Shown here piece by piece: positions 27,750 to 39,976 of a stretch of 64,000 nucleotides of DNA. Source of the DNA: Ignavibacteriota bacterium (GTDB lineage Bacteria > Bacteroidota > Ignavibacteria > Ignavibacteriales > Melioribacteraceae); the NCBI GenBank assembly GCA_002698995.1, contig PAAX01000010.1, positions 1 to 64,000 of the forward strand, in the 5' to 3' direction. The notes below the pieces were generated by a model, which saw nothing but the letters and a program-made list of their open reading frames with translations, ran no database searches and was not told the DNA's origin. Within the stretch, counting starts at the first letter, position 1; the number at the start of each line of letters is the position of its first letter. A program made the position numbers and the translations under genes.

Positions 27750-28544
27750 TTATATCAAATTATTATAAGCAATTAATTTTTTTCGACATTCAACATCAAA
27801 TTTTGTTGAATTATCTGCAAATATTAGAGCACGACTTATGTTAATTATAAAATTATTTTGATTAGCAGATTGAAAAACAGAAACAATGTCTTCAAACGAT
27901 CCTCCTTGCGCTCCTACTCCGGGTAATAAAACAGGAAGATTGTTAATTAAATTTATATTCTCTTTTAGTTCATCTGAATTTGTTGCTCCAAAAACAATTC
28001 CACAATTAGAAAATTTATTCCATTCATGTACTTTGGTAATAATTCTCTTATAAAGATAAGTCCCATCTTCTAGTTTTAGTTTTTCAAAATCGGAGTTACC
28101 AGGATTTGATGTTAATGCGAGTATAAAGTTAAGCTTATTTTTATAATTAAGAAATGGCTCAACAGAATCAAATCCCATATAAGGATGAAGTGTTGATGCA
28201 TCAAACTTTAGATGATCAAACAAAGCTTCTGCATACATCTGAGATGTATTTCCTATATCACCTCTTTTGGCATCGCCGATTATCAAAACATCATCCGGAA
28301 ATATTTCTAAGGTTTTTTGAAGTGATTCAATTCCCTTCTTACCATCTCTTTCATAAAAAGCTAAATTGATTTTATAAGCACAAGCAACGTCGTAAGTTGA
28401 TTCAAAAATTCTTTTATTAAACTCATACACTGGATCATTTTCATTTAACAAAAATTTTGGGATTTTATTTATATCGCTGTCTAAACCTACACAAACATGC
28501 AGACCTTTGGCAATTCTATAATTTAATTTATCTTGACTTGTCAT
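27750..28544 (-). CDS. pyrF: Orotidine 5'-phosphate decarboxylase
   Basis: This enzyme catalyses the last step of UMP synthesis. The catalytic array DAKRGDIGNTS (D91, K93, D96) and the phosphate-binding end LLPGVGAQGG are intact. At 264 residues it belongs to the longer PyrF group (type 2). It directly abuts dcd (stop and start are adjacent, TAAATG) and is the last gene of the long purN-to-pyrF operon, so pyrimidine synthesis and dUTP supply are co-transcribed here. A weak AT-rich inverted repeat at 27646-27674 follows it at a distance. Confidence 0.93.
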   Translation of the reverse strand: MTSQDKLNYRIAKGLHVCVGLDSDINKIPKFLLNENDPVYEFNKRIFESTYDVACAYKINLAFYERDGKKGIESLQKTLEIFPDDVLIIGDAKRGDIGNTSQMYAEALFDHLKFDASTLHPYMGFDSVEPFLNYKNKLNFILALTSNPGNSDFEKLKLEDGTYLYKRIITKVHEWNKFSNCGIVFGATNSDELKENINLINNLPVLLPGVGAQGGSFEDIVSVFQSANQNNFIINISRALIFADNSTKFDVECRKKLIAYNNLI

Positions 28545-29084
28545 TTACTTTCCAAAATTTTTAAACATCATGGATTCAACGGGTTTATATGTTCTTTCAT
28601 TATATTTAGCATTTTTCTTTTTATTATATGGATTAAGTATTTCCCCTTTTATTTCGAAGTAAATTAACTGTCCTATGGGCATACCGGCATAAACTCTAAC
28701 AGGCTGCTTCACGGAAATTTCTAAAGTCCAAGTATTACAAAAACCGGCATCACCTTTACCAGCAGTTGCATGAATATCAATCCCTAATCTGCCAACACTT
28801 GATTTTCCTTCAAGAAAAGGGACATGATGAAATGTTTCTGTGTATTCTTCAGTTACACCTAAATAAAGTTTTGAAGGAAGAAGAGTATAACCTTCCTCAG
28901 GTATTTCAAAAGTTTTTATTTTATTATGTGTTTTAGCATCAAGAATATCATTTTCATATATTGACAAATACTTTCCTAAATGAACATCATAACTATTTGT
29001 TCCTAAATTTTCTAATCTGAACGGCTCAATTAAAATAGTTTTCTTTTCAATCTCGTTTAGAATTTCTTTATCAGATAAAATCAT
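28545..29084 (-). CDS. dcd: dCTP deaminase
   Basis: This 179-residue enzyme converts dCTP to dUTP (or to dUMP in bifunctional members). The trimeric dUTPase fold shows in LGTNSYDVHLGKY, FLEGKSSVGRLGIDIHATAG and the catalytic glutamate in WTLEISVKQPVRVYAGMPIGQ. The site AAGGAAATTTT precedes the ATG. It lies nine bases after rodA and abuts pyrF. Confidence 0.93.
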   Translation of the reverse strand: MILSDKEILNEIEKKTILIEPFRLENLGTNSYDVHLGKYLSIYENDILDAKTHNKIKTFEIPEEGYTLLPSKLYLGVTEEYTETFHHVPFLEGKSSVGRLGIDIHATAGKGDAGFCNTWTLEISVKQPVRVYAGMPIGQLIYFEIKGEILNPYNKKKNAKYNERTYKPVESMMFKNFGK

Positions 29085-29093
29085 AAAATTTCC

Positions 29094-30323
29094 TTATATG
29101 TGTTGTCTTCTGTTTCTGTAGGTATTAAAAGCAATTCCTATTAAAATCATATTAACAAAAAGAGAACTTCCTCCGTAACTAACATAAGGAAGCGGAAGAC
29201 CGATAACTGGTGTAATACCAACATTCATTCCGATATTAATCATAAAGTGAGCAAATAAAATTGCAAGAATTCCTATTGTAGTAAGACTTGAAAACTCATC
29301 CTTGGAAGAATTAGCCAAACCTAAAAGTCTAATAAAAATTACTACAAATAAAATAATAACCAAAATACTTCCAATAAATCCGAATTCTTCACCAACAACA
29401 CAGTAAATAAAATCAGTCCATTGTTCGGGAATAAACCGCAATTGAGTTTGATTGCCTTGCAGAAAACCCTTCCCTAAAAATCCACCCGAACCAATTGCAA
29501 CTTTAGCTTGAAGGGCATTATAACCGGAGCCAAGAGGATCAGCCATTGGATCAAGAAATGATTCAATTCTTTTCTGCTGATGTGGTTTCAATAAATTAAA
29601 AACAAAATCAAAAAAGAAAGCAGATGCTAGATTGAGAATAAATACAGTAATGCTTGTGAAAATATCTTTCTTAAAATAAAATAGAGATAAAATAATTATA
29701 ATAAGAACAAATATTAATGGCGCAATTCCAAATAATGAAGCAAAAATAACTATACTAGGAGAAAGAACTACAAATAAACTGAACAGACTAATACCTGACC
29801 AAAAAATCATTACAATTGTAATTGCCATAAATACAATTGCAGTTCCCATATCAGGTTCCAACAAAATCAAAAATATTGGTACAAATCCAATTACCAATGC
29901 AATTAATATATCTTTGAAATTATTTATATCCCGTTTTTTATAAGTAAGCCAATAAGAAAGCGCAAGCATTGTCCCAATTTTTGCAAACTCTGAAGGTTGA
30001 AATCCAATTCCTCCAAAATCCAGCCAGCTTTTTGCACCATAGACTGTTTTGCCGGCAAACAAAACAATTATCAATAGAATAATTGAAAGTGCATAACTTG
30101 GTATAGCAATTAATCTAAATAAATTTTGAGGGAGATAATAAACAATTATAAAAACAGTTAAGGAAGTGATTACCCAAAAGAATTGTTTTTGAAAATTTCC
30201 GTATGCAGTTGGATGATTAACCGTAGCGCTGTATATAGAAATTAATCCAATTGTGATAAGTAAAATTAGAGCACCAAAAATCCAAAAATCAAATTTATCT
30301 TGTAATTTATATTCTACTTTCAA
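29094..30323 (-). CDS. rodA: Rod-shape SEDS glycosyltransferase RodA
   Basis: This SEDS-family peptidoglycan polymerase has 409 residues and about ten membrane segments. Diagnostic stretches are GFQPSEFAKIG, LEPDMGTA, KVAIGSGGFLGKGFLQG and FIPEQWTDFIYCVVGEEFG. It works with PBP2 in the elongasome. It begins with a TTG whose last bases overlap the mrdA stop as TTGA, a coupled start; no ATG lies near the correct N-terminus. The two proteins are therefore likely made in a fixed ratio. Confidence 0.95.
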   Translation of the reverse strand: MKVEYKLQDKFDFWIFGALILLITIGLISIYSATVNHPTAYGNFQKQFFWVITSLTVFIIVYYLPQNLFRLIAIPSYALSIILLIIVLFAGKTVYGAKSWLDFGGIGFQPSEFAKIGTMLALSYWLTYKKRDINNFKDILIALVIGFVPIFLILLEPDMGTAIVFMAITIVMIFWSGISLFSLFVVLSPSIVIFASLFGIAPLIFVLIIIILSLFYFKKDIFTSITVFILNLASAFFFDFVFNLLKPHQQKRIESFLDPMADPLGSGYNALQAKVAIGSGGFLGKGFLQGNQTQLRFIPEQWTDFIYCVVGEEFGFIGSILVIILFVVIFIRLLGLANSSKDEFSSLTTIGILAILFAHFMINIGMNVGITPVIGLPLPYVSYGGSSLFVNMILIGIAFNTYRNRRQHI

Positions 30324-32119
30324 TTATTAATCCCGGCAATATTTGTTTCTATTTTATCTTCTTTCTGTTTATCTAAACGAAGATAAGAACGAATTAAATC
30401 GCGTGCAATTGGAGCAGCATGAGTACTACCAAACCCAACATTCTCAACAAAAACAGCAACAGCAATTTTCGGATTATCATAAGGAGCGAATCCAACAAAC
30501 AAAGCATGATCTTTTCCATGAGGGTTTTGGGAAGTTCCGGTTTTACCCGCTATAACAACATCCTGCTGTTTAATCCATGTTGCAGTTCCACTTTCATTTA
30601 CAACATCGTACATTCCCTTTCTTACAATTTCAAAGTTTTCTTTTTTGATATCTACTTTAATTTTTTCAAAAGGAAATTTTACCAATTCTCCATCATCGTT
30701 TATATATCCTTTTACAAAATGAGGCTTATAAGTTTCACCTGAATTAGCAAGAAGTGAAACATACTGAGCTAGTTGAATTGGAGTTGCGCTTAACTCACCT
30801 TGACCAATTCCTAAGCTTACTAGAAATCCTCTAGTCCAGCCTCTTGGTCCGTAAACTCTATTGTAATATTCTGTATCAGGAACCAATCCGGCAGATTCTT
30901 CACTAATATCAACTTCCGTTTTACTGCCGAATCCAAATTTTCTCATATACTCAGCCCACTTTTCAAGACCAATTTCTAACATCAACTTATAGTAATAAGT
31001 ATTACAAGATTTCTCAATTGATCTTTCCATATCTACTGTACCATGCACATGAGTACATTTAAAGAATCTGTCACCAAATCTGTATCCCCCTTGGCAGTTA
31101 ACAGAATAATCTTTATCAATAATATTTTCTTCTAACCCGATTAAAGCTTCCAGCATTTTAATTGTTGAACCCGGAGGATAAATTGACATTGTAGCTCTGT
31201 TAAACAAAGGTTTATCCGGATCATTAACCAAATCATTCCATGTTGAGCCTGAGGTTACAGACGCAAACGAATTAAGATCGAACGAAGGAGAGCTTGTAAA
31301 TGCTATTATTTCACCGGTAGATGGTTCTATGGCAACAACAGCTCCTTTCTTTCCTAAAAATAATTCCTCAGCTTTTTGCTGTGTAGGTAAATCTAAGGTT
31401 AGGACTAAGTCTTTTCCTTTTATTGGACTTATATCTTCTTTACCGCTTAAATATCTGGAAATAATTCTCTGTCTCGAATCAACTAGAACCAAATTGTAAC
31501 CTTTAGAACCTCTTAAATATTCTTCATATGTTTTTTCTAATCCTTTTGAACCGATATAATCACCTAAATCATAAAACTCCTTTTTCTGAGCCAATTCTTT
31601 GGAAGTGATTTCTTTTGTATAACCAAAAATATGCGCTCCAATAACACCGTAAGAGTAATCTCTTTGTGTCTCAATTACATAATCAACACCGGATAGATTT
31701 TCACTATTTTCTTCATACCAAGCCAAAGTTTGAAAATCAATATCCCTTTTTATTCTAATAGGACGGTTACTTGCGAATCCTTTATATTTATTTAATACAT
31801 CAGCAATATAACCACTGTCTTCTTGCATAACATTTTCGAGCATAGAAGTTAAATTAGGTTTGTATTGAGACGGTGTTATTTGAAGAGTAAATGATGGTTT
31901 ATTACTTACTAATACCTCTCCATTTCTGTCATAGAAAACACCACGCGGTGCATATCTAACAATTTTTTTTATACTATTTTCTTCTGACTTTTTTTCATAT
32001 GTAGGATTTTCCAAAATCTGCATTTTGAATAAATTTATAGAGACAACAAAACTAAATCCTATTATAACAAATAAGATTATTCTTTGTCTTACAACAGATC
32101 CAAAAAATGTTTCAGTCAT
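30320..32119 (-). CDS. mrdA: Penicillin-binding protein 2
   Basis: This is the class B transpeptidase of the elongasome, 599 residues, anchored by one N-terminal helix (about 12-32). The dimerisation domain (about 50-200) begins with YAPRGVFYDRNGEVL. The transpeptidase motifs are complete: S318-x-x-K321 in PPGSTIKML, S371-C-N373 and K526-T-G-T in AGKTGTSQ. It overlaps mreD by eight bases upstream and rodA by four downstream. Confidence 0.95.
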   Translation of the reverse strand: MTETFFGSVVRQRIILFVIIGFSFVVSINLFKMQILENPTYEKKSEENSIKKIVRYAPRGVFYDRNGEVLVSNKPSFTLQITPSQYKPNLTSMLENVMQEDSGYIADVLNKYKGFASNRPIRIKRDIDFQTLAWYEENSENLSGVDYVIETQRDYSYGVIGAHIFGYTKEITSKELAQKKEFYDLGDYIGSKGLEKTYEEYLRGSKGYNLVLVDSRQRIISRYLSGKEDISPIKGKDLVLTLDLPTQQKAEELFLGKKGAVVAIEPSTGEIIAFTSSPSFDLNSFASVTSGSTWNDLVNDPDKPLFNRATMSIYPPGSTIKMLEALIGLEENIIDKDYSVNCQGGYRFGDRFFKCTHVHGTVDMERSIEKSCNTYYYKLMLEIGLEKWAEYMRKFGFGSKTEVDISEESAGLVPDTEYYNRVYGPRGWTRGFLVSLGIGQGELSATPIQLAQYVSLLANSGETYKPHFVKGYINDDGELVKFPFEKIKVDIKKENFEIVRKGMYDVVNESGTATWIKQQDVVIAGKTGTSQNPHGKDHALFVGFAPYDNPKIAVAVFVENVGFGSTHAAPIARDLIRSYLRLDKQKEDKIETNIAGINN

Positions 32120-32603
32120 TTTGGTAATTTCTTTTTGGTAAAAGTACTATAACAATTAATGCAATTATAGAAGTATAAAATCCCGGGACAACACTTCTTT
32201 CAAAAATTAATTTCAGCAAGTCGAAATTAAATTCATCCGGTCCTAAAATTGTAAATAAAAATGATTCAATAGTTGCAGAAAGAAAAACAATAAAGAAAAA
32301 ATTAAGTAATGAGAAATTAGTTTCAATTTTATTTGGATTAAAAAAATATCCTGCAATAAATCCGGCAGAAGTTAAAGAAAACATTGCACTGCCAATAATT
32401 CCACCTGATAATAAATCAAAAAATAAACCGAATATAAACCCTAAAATACTTCCATAAATTTGACCATTCAACAAAGTATAAAAAACGAGCAGAATTAAAA
32501 TCAAATTTGGACCAATATTATCAAATGAAATAAATGGGACGGCAAAAATTTGGGAAAAAAGTATAGGTATAAAAATCAATATTGGTATTAGATATTTATT
32601 CAT
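32112..32603 (-). CDS. mreD: Rod-shape protein MreD
   Basis: This small 163-residue integral membrane protein has about five hydrophobic helices. It contains the MreD-type GFIFGLFFDLLSGGIIGS motif. It helps assemble the MreBCD-RodA-PBP2 complex. It overlaps mreC by eight bases and mrdA by eight bases. Sequence conservation in this family is low, so the call rests mainly on position and topology. Confidence 0.88.
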   Translation of the reverse strand: MNKYLIPILIFIPILFSQIFAVPFISFDNIGPNLILILLVFYTLLNGQIYGSILGFIFGLFFDLLSGGIIGSAMFSLTSAGFIAGYFFNPNKIETNFSLLNFFFIVFLSATIESFLFTILGPDEFNFDLLKLIFERSVVPGFYTSIIALIVIVLLPKRNYQND

Positions 32604-33441
32604 TCGGTTTAATATTCTTTAGCAAATTGAGTTCAAATTCATTTAGTTCTTTGCTAATAACTAACTTCTTAACAAAGAGATTATTAATTTTATTAAAATC
32701 AACGTAAGGCTGAATAACTATATCGCTTACCAAACCTGATATATTATTTTCTTTTTTAACAACAACGCCAATTGGAATTTTAGGAGGAAATAATGTACTA
32801 AAATCTGATGTAATTATTCTGTCCCCTATATTAATATCATAAGTAGCGGGTATATTTTTTAAGGTAAGCTTTTCAACTTCCCAGCTTAAAATGCCTTGCA
32901 CTCCGCTTCTCTGAGCTTCTACGGCAATTTTCAATTTAGAATTTCTAAGAGTTCTAATTAGAGAAAAATCATTGGAAGTTTGATAAACAATTCCTATTAA
33001 TCCAAGATGATTAATTACCGGCATTCCAACTTTAATACTATCTTTTTCACCTCTATTAATGATTATATTACCAATAATATTACCGAAATTTTTGGCTATT
33101 ATATTTGCACTTAATAAGTCGGATTCACTTTCATTAGTAAAATTGAGCATACCTTTAATTTCACTGTTCTCAATTGCATATTCTCTCAATTTATTAACGG
33201 TAAGCATTAGTTCCGCATTTCTTCTTTTAAGCATAATGATTTCATCAGAATCATTATTGCTAATAAATATATTGTGAAAAATATTATTGATAACAGCAAT
33301 ATTAACGAAGGCAAAAGATTTTATTTTTTGCAATGATGGGGTTTCATTTTGCGATATTAAGGAAAGACTAACTAAAAGAAGTATTATAAGAATTAAATAC
33401 TCTCTAATACTGTATATAATTCTCTTTACAAAATCTATCAT
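32596..33441 (-). CDS. mreC: Rod-shape protein MreC
   Basis: This 281-residue bitopic protein has one N-terminal helix (about 14-30), a coiled coil (about 65-95) and the beta-rich periplasmic MreC domain. Conserved stretches include VGMPVINHLGLIGIVYQ, GDRIITSDFSTLFPPKIPIGVV and the RTLRNSKLKIAVEAQRSG region. MreC links cytoplasmic MreB to PBP2. Its ATG overlaps the mreB stop by one base. Confidence 0.93.
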   Translation of the reverse strand: MIDFVKRIIYSIREYLILIILLLVSLSLISQNETPSLQKIKSFAFVNIAVINNIFHNIFISNNDSDEIIMLKRRNAELMLTVNKLREYAIENSEIKGMLNFTNESESDLLSANIIAKNFGNIIGNIIINRGEKDSIKVGMPVINHLGLIGIVYQTSNDFSLIRTLRNSKLKIAVEAQRSGVQGILSWEVEKLTLKNIPATYDINIGDRIITSDFSTLFPPKIPIGVVVKKENNISGLVSDIVIQPYVDFNKINNLFVKKLVISKELNEFELNLLKNIKPNE

Positions 33442-34466
33442 TAGTAATTTCTTTTACGAATAAAAACTTTGGAATATTTATTCATATTATCTAAAACTTT
33501 CCCGGCACCTCTAACTACAGCAGTTAAAGGATCATCAGCAACATGCACAGGAAGATTTGTTTCCATTCTTATTCTTTCATCCAATCCTTTAAGTAAAGCA
33601 CCGCCGCCTGTAAGCATTACTCCTCTATCAAGAATATCAGCAGAAAGTTCAGGAGGTGTTCTTTCCAAAGTTTGTTTAACACCTTCAACAATTTGAGTAA
33701 TATTCTCGTTTAATGCTTCTCTTATTTCAACAGAACTTACTTCAGCAGTTTTAGGAATACCGCCAACCAAATCTCTACCTTTAACTTGAATTGTAACTTC
33801 TTCTTTTAATGGCACAGCAGAACCAACTTCACATTTAATAGCCTCTGCAGTTCTTTCTCCAATTAAAAGATTATAATTCTTTTTGAAGAATTGCATAATT
33901 GCATTATTCATTTCATCACCGGCAATACGTAATGATTCTTCGTTTACAATTCCCGATAAAGCAATAACTGCAATTTCAGTAGTACCGCCGCCAATATCTA
34001 TAATCATACTTCCAACAGCATCTTCAACTTCAATTCCAATACCAATTGCAGCCGCCATAGGTTCAGCAATTAAATGAACTTCTTTTGCACCGGCATGTTC
34101 TGCACTGTCTCTTACAGCTCTTTTTTCAACTTCAGTAACACCACTTGGTACTGCAATAACAATTCTTCTGCTTGAGAATCCACTTGAATTAACTCTTTTT
34201 ATAAATGCTCTAATCATACCTTCGGCAATTTCAAAATCTGCAATTACTCCGTCGCGCATTGGTCTGCTGACTCTAATTTCTCTATGTTCTCTTCCCTGCA
34301 TTTCTTTTGCTTTATTACCGAGAGCAATTATCTTTTTGGTATTTCTATCATAAGCAACAATAGAGGGTTCATTGAGAACAATTCCTTTTCCTTTAATATA
34401 CATTAAGGTATTTGCAGTTCCCAAATCAATAGCTACATCTGTTGAAAATAAATCAAAAATTCCCAT
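33441..34466 (-). CDS. mreB: Rod-shape-determining actin homologue MreB
   Basis: This 341-residue bacterial actin has all ATPase motifs: IDLGTANTLMYIKGKG (phosphate 1), SMIIDIGGGTTEIAVI (phosphate 2) and LTGGGALLKGLDERI (adenosine). It polymerises under the membrane and steers wall synthesis. The ATG has the site AGAGGGAAT. It opens the cell-shape segment and begins eight bases after purH, with no terminator between, so the purine and shape genes probably share a transcript. Confidence 0.96.
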   Translation of the reverse strand: MGIFDLFSTDVAIDLGTANTLMYIKGKGIVLNEPSIVAYDRNTKKIIALGNKAKEMQGREHREIRVSRPMRDGVIADFEIAEGMIRAFIKRVNSSGFSSRRIVIAVPSGVTEVEKRAVRDSAEHAGAKEVHLIAEPMAAAIGIGIEVEDAVGSMIIDIGGGTTEIAVIALSGIVNEESLRIAGDEMNNAIMQFFKKNYNLLIGERTAEAIKCEVGSAVPLKEEVTIQVKGRDLVGGIPKTAEVSSVEIREALNENITQIVEGVKQTLERTPPELSADILDRGVMLTGGGALLKGLDERIRMETNLPVHVADDPLTAVVRGAGKVLDNMNKYSKVFIRKRNY

Positions 34467-34474
34467 ATTCCCTC

Positions 34475-35992
34475 TTAATGTTTAAAGTTTCTTATACCGG
34501 TAAAAATCATCGATATATTTTTTTCATTAGCTGCATCAATAACTTCTTGATCTCTAACCGAGCCTCCGGGTTGAATAACTGCTTTAATTCCATGCGAAGC
34601 AATTTCTAAAAGTCCATCCGGAAAAGGAAAAAATGCATCTGATGCAGCAACTGCTCCTTCCAAATTATGTCCATGTTCCATAGCTTTTGAAGCAGCTATT
34701 TTGGTAGAATCAATTCGTGACATTTGTCCAGCACCAACTCCGATTGCTTTTTTATCTTTTACAAAAACTATTGCATTAGATTTTGTATGCTTACAAATAA
34801 CCCATGCAAATTTAAGGTCTTCTAACTCTTCATCAGTATATCTTCTATTTGTAACTACATTTAAATTCGTTTCGGATAAAACAGAATTATCCTTTTCTTG
34901 AGCAAGAATTCCTCCCGGAATATTTTTTAAAACAAATTTCTCTAAATCTTTGTGATCATTAACTTTAACAATTCTTCTATTTTTTTTCTTTTGAAGAAGT
35001 TCTATTGCTTCAGCAGTAAAAGAAGGGGCTGTAACAATTTCTAAAAATATTTCATTTAATTTTTCTGCAGTTTTAAGATCAACTTCATTATTGAATGCCA
35101 CTATTCCACCAAAAGCAGAAACAGGATCACATGAAAGTGCTTTAATATAAGCATCATAAATATTAGAAGCAGAAGCTGCTCCACATGGATTTGTATGCTT
35201 AATAATTGCACATGAGTTAATAGGTAATTCATAAACTAAATCAACCGCAGCAATCAGATCAACAATGTTATTATATGAAATTTCCTTACCGTGAAGAATC
35301 TCAAAATGGTTTTCAAAATCACCGTATAAAAATGCTTTTTGGTGCGGATTCTCTCCGTAACGAAGTTCTTTGCTTAATTTGTAATTTAATCTTATTGCTG
35401 TTCTTTCACCTATAAATGTATCTTCAAAGTAATTTGCTATCAAATTATCATAATAAGCTGTATGAGCAAAAGCAGCGGCAGCAAGCTTTTTATTCGTTTC
35501 TTCAGAAATTTTGCCATTAGAAATTTCTTTAATAAATTCATTATACTGTTCGGGATTAGTAAGAACAGAAACGAACTTATAATTTTTTGCCGAAGCTCTT
35601 ATTAAACTTGGTCCGCCGATATCAATATTTTCAATTTTTTCATCTACTGAAATATCATTTCGATTTACAACTTTAGGAAAGGGATATAGATTAACACAAA
35701 CAATATCTATTGGATATACATTGTTATTCTCTGCTTCTTGAATATCGGAAGGATTATCCCGTCTCATTAATATTCCGCCGAAAATTTGAGGCTGAAGAGT
35801 TTTAACTCTTCCTCCAAATACTTCGGGAAATGATGTGTAATTCTCTATTTTCGTACAATCAATTTTATTTTCCGATAATAATTTTGCAGTGTTTCCGGTG
35901 GCTAATATTTCATATCCAAAAGCAAGTAGTTTTTCACCTAACTCAACAATTCCAGTTTTATCCGATACACTTAATAATGCTAATTTTTTCAA
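34475..35992 (-). CDS. purH: AICAR transformylase/IMP cyclohydrolase
   Basis: This bifunctional enzyme makes the last two steps of IMP synthesis. The N-terminal MGS-like cyclohydrolase domain covers about 1-195, and the transformylase domain has the catalytic K265-H266 in IIKHTNPCG. The length of 505 residues is normal. Translation starts at TTG: the site TTAGAGGAAAATTTG is well spaced, the protein begins MKKLALLSVSDKTG exactly as in homologues, and no ATG is available. It follows purN after eight bases, forming a purN-purH pair ahead of mreB. Confidence 0.95.
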   Translation of the reverse strand: MKKLALLSVSDKTGIVELGEKLLAFGYEILATGNTAKLLSENKIDCTKIENYTSFPEVFGGRVKTLQPQIFGGILMRRDNPSDIQEAENNNVYPIDIVCVNLYPFPKVVNRNDISVDEKIENIDIGGPSLIRASAKNYKFVSVLTNPEQYNEFIKEISNGKISEETNKKLAAAAFAHTAYYDNLIANYFEDTFIGERTAIRLNYKLSKELRYGENPHQKAFLYGDFENHFEILHGKEISYNNIVDLIAAVDLVYELPINSCAIIKHTNPCGAASASNIYDAYIKALSCDPVSAFGGIVAFNNEVDLKTAEKLNEIFLEIVTAPSFTAEAIELLQKKKNRRIVKVNDHKDLEKFVLKNIPGGILAQEKDNSVLSETNLNVVTNRRYTDEELEDLKFAWVICKHTKSNAIVFVKDKKAIGVGAGQMSRIDSTKIAASKAMEHGHNLEGAVAASDAFFPFPDGLLEIASHGIKAVIQPGGSVRDQEVIDAANEKNISMIFTGIRNFKH

Positions 35993-36000
35993 ATTTTCCT

Positions 36001-36603
36001 CTAATCTATTAAAACTCTGCTGCCAATTACTCTTACTTTATTTTCCGAAAATTTTCTAATAACAAAAGGCAGAATTTTATGTTCTTCATTTAATACTTTT
36101 ACCGCAATTTCTTCCGGAGATTTAACATCATTAATATCAATTGCTCTTTGCGAGATAATTAATCCTTCATCATAATTATTATTTACAAAATGAATAGTTG
36201 GACCAGACACTTTAACTGAACTATTAAAAACTGCATTATGAACATTCATTCCATACATACCTTTACCGCCAAAAGATGGTAAAAGTGCCGGGTGTATATT
36301 TATAATTTTATTTGGAAATGCATCAACAAAAAAGTCGGGAATTTTTTTTAAGAATCCGGCTAATACAATCAGATCAATTTTTTTATTTAAAAGGATGTTA
36401 ATCAGTTCTGAATAATTTGAAGAATCTTTGGCAATTATAAAAGTTTCTATTGCATTAACTTCCGCAAATTTTACCGCATTACAATCAGATTTATTACTTA
36501 CTACCAAAGAAATTTCAGTTAGTAAATTACCTTTTGCTATTTCCTCAAAAATTGCTTTTAGGTTTGATCCATTACCGGAAACAAAACATGCTATTTTATA
36601 CAT
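36001..36603 (-). CDS. purN: Phosphoribosylglycinamide formyltransferase
   Basis: This folate-dependent enzyme of purine synthesis has 200 residues. It has FVSGNGSNLKAI at the phosphate site, the catalytic asparagine-histidine pair in NIHPALLPSFGG and the aspartate in NNNYDEGLIISQ. It is the first gene of the operon that continues through purH, mreBCD, mrdA, rodA, dcd and pyrF. The 82 bases between it and the upstream TPR gene contain no clear terminator. Confidence 0.94.
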   Translation of the reverse strand: MYKIACFVSGNGSNLKAIFEEIAKGNLLTEISLVVSNKSDCNAVKFAEVNAIETFIIAKDSSNYSELINILLNKKIDLIVLAGFLKKIPDFFVDAFPNKIINIHPALLPSFGGKGMYGMNVHNAVFNSSVKVSGPTIHFVNNNYDEGLIISQRAIDINDVKSPEEIAVKVLNEEHKILPFVIRKFSENKVRVIGSRVLID

Positions 36604-36685
36604 TTCTCAAACAAATAACTATCAAAAATACCTTAATTAAGAAGAAATTTCAATTTAGAAATTGGTATAAGCGTTTAAAATAAAA

Positions 36686-39828
<3,143 letters not shown>

Positions 39829-39976
39829 TTATTATTGGTTGAGCAAAGATAAAAAAAATAATTCACATGTCTATATGAAGATATGATTATAGATTTTTTT
39901 TCTCAATTTTTGTGAGTTTTGAATCGAAGTTTTGATCTAGAAATCAAAATTATTCAAGAAATCGGTTTCAAAATTT

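Noticed and set aside
39902-39949. Short AT-rich inverted repeats between pyrG and the amidase gene
   Set aside because: Stems of 4-7 A-T-rich pairs with no following U tract in the right orientation; not convincing as a terminator.
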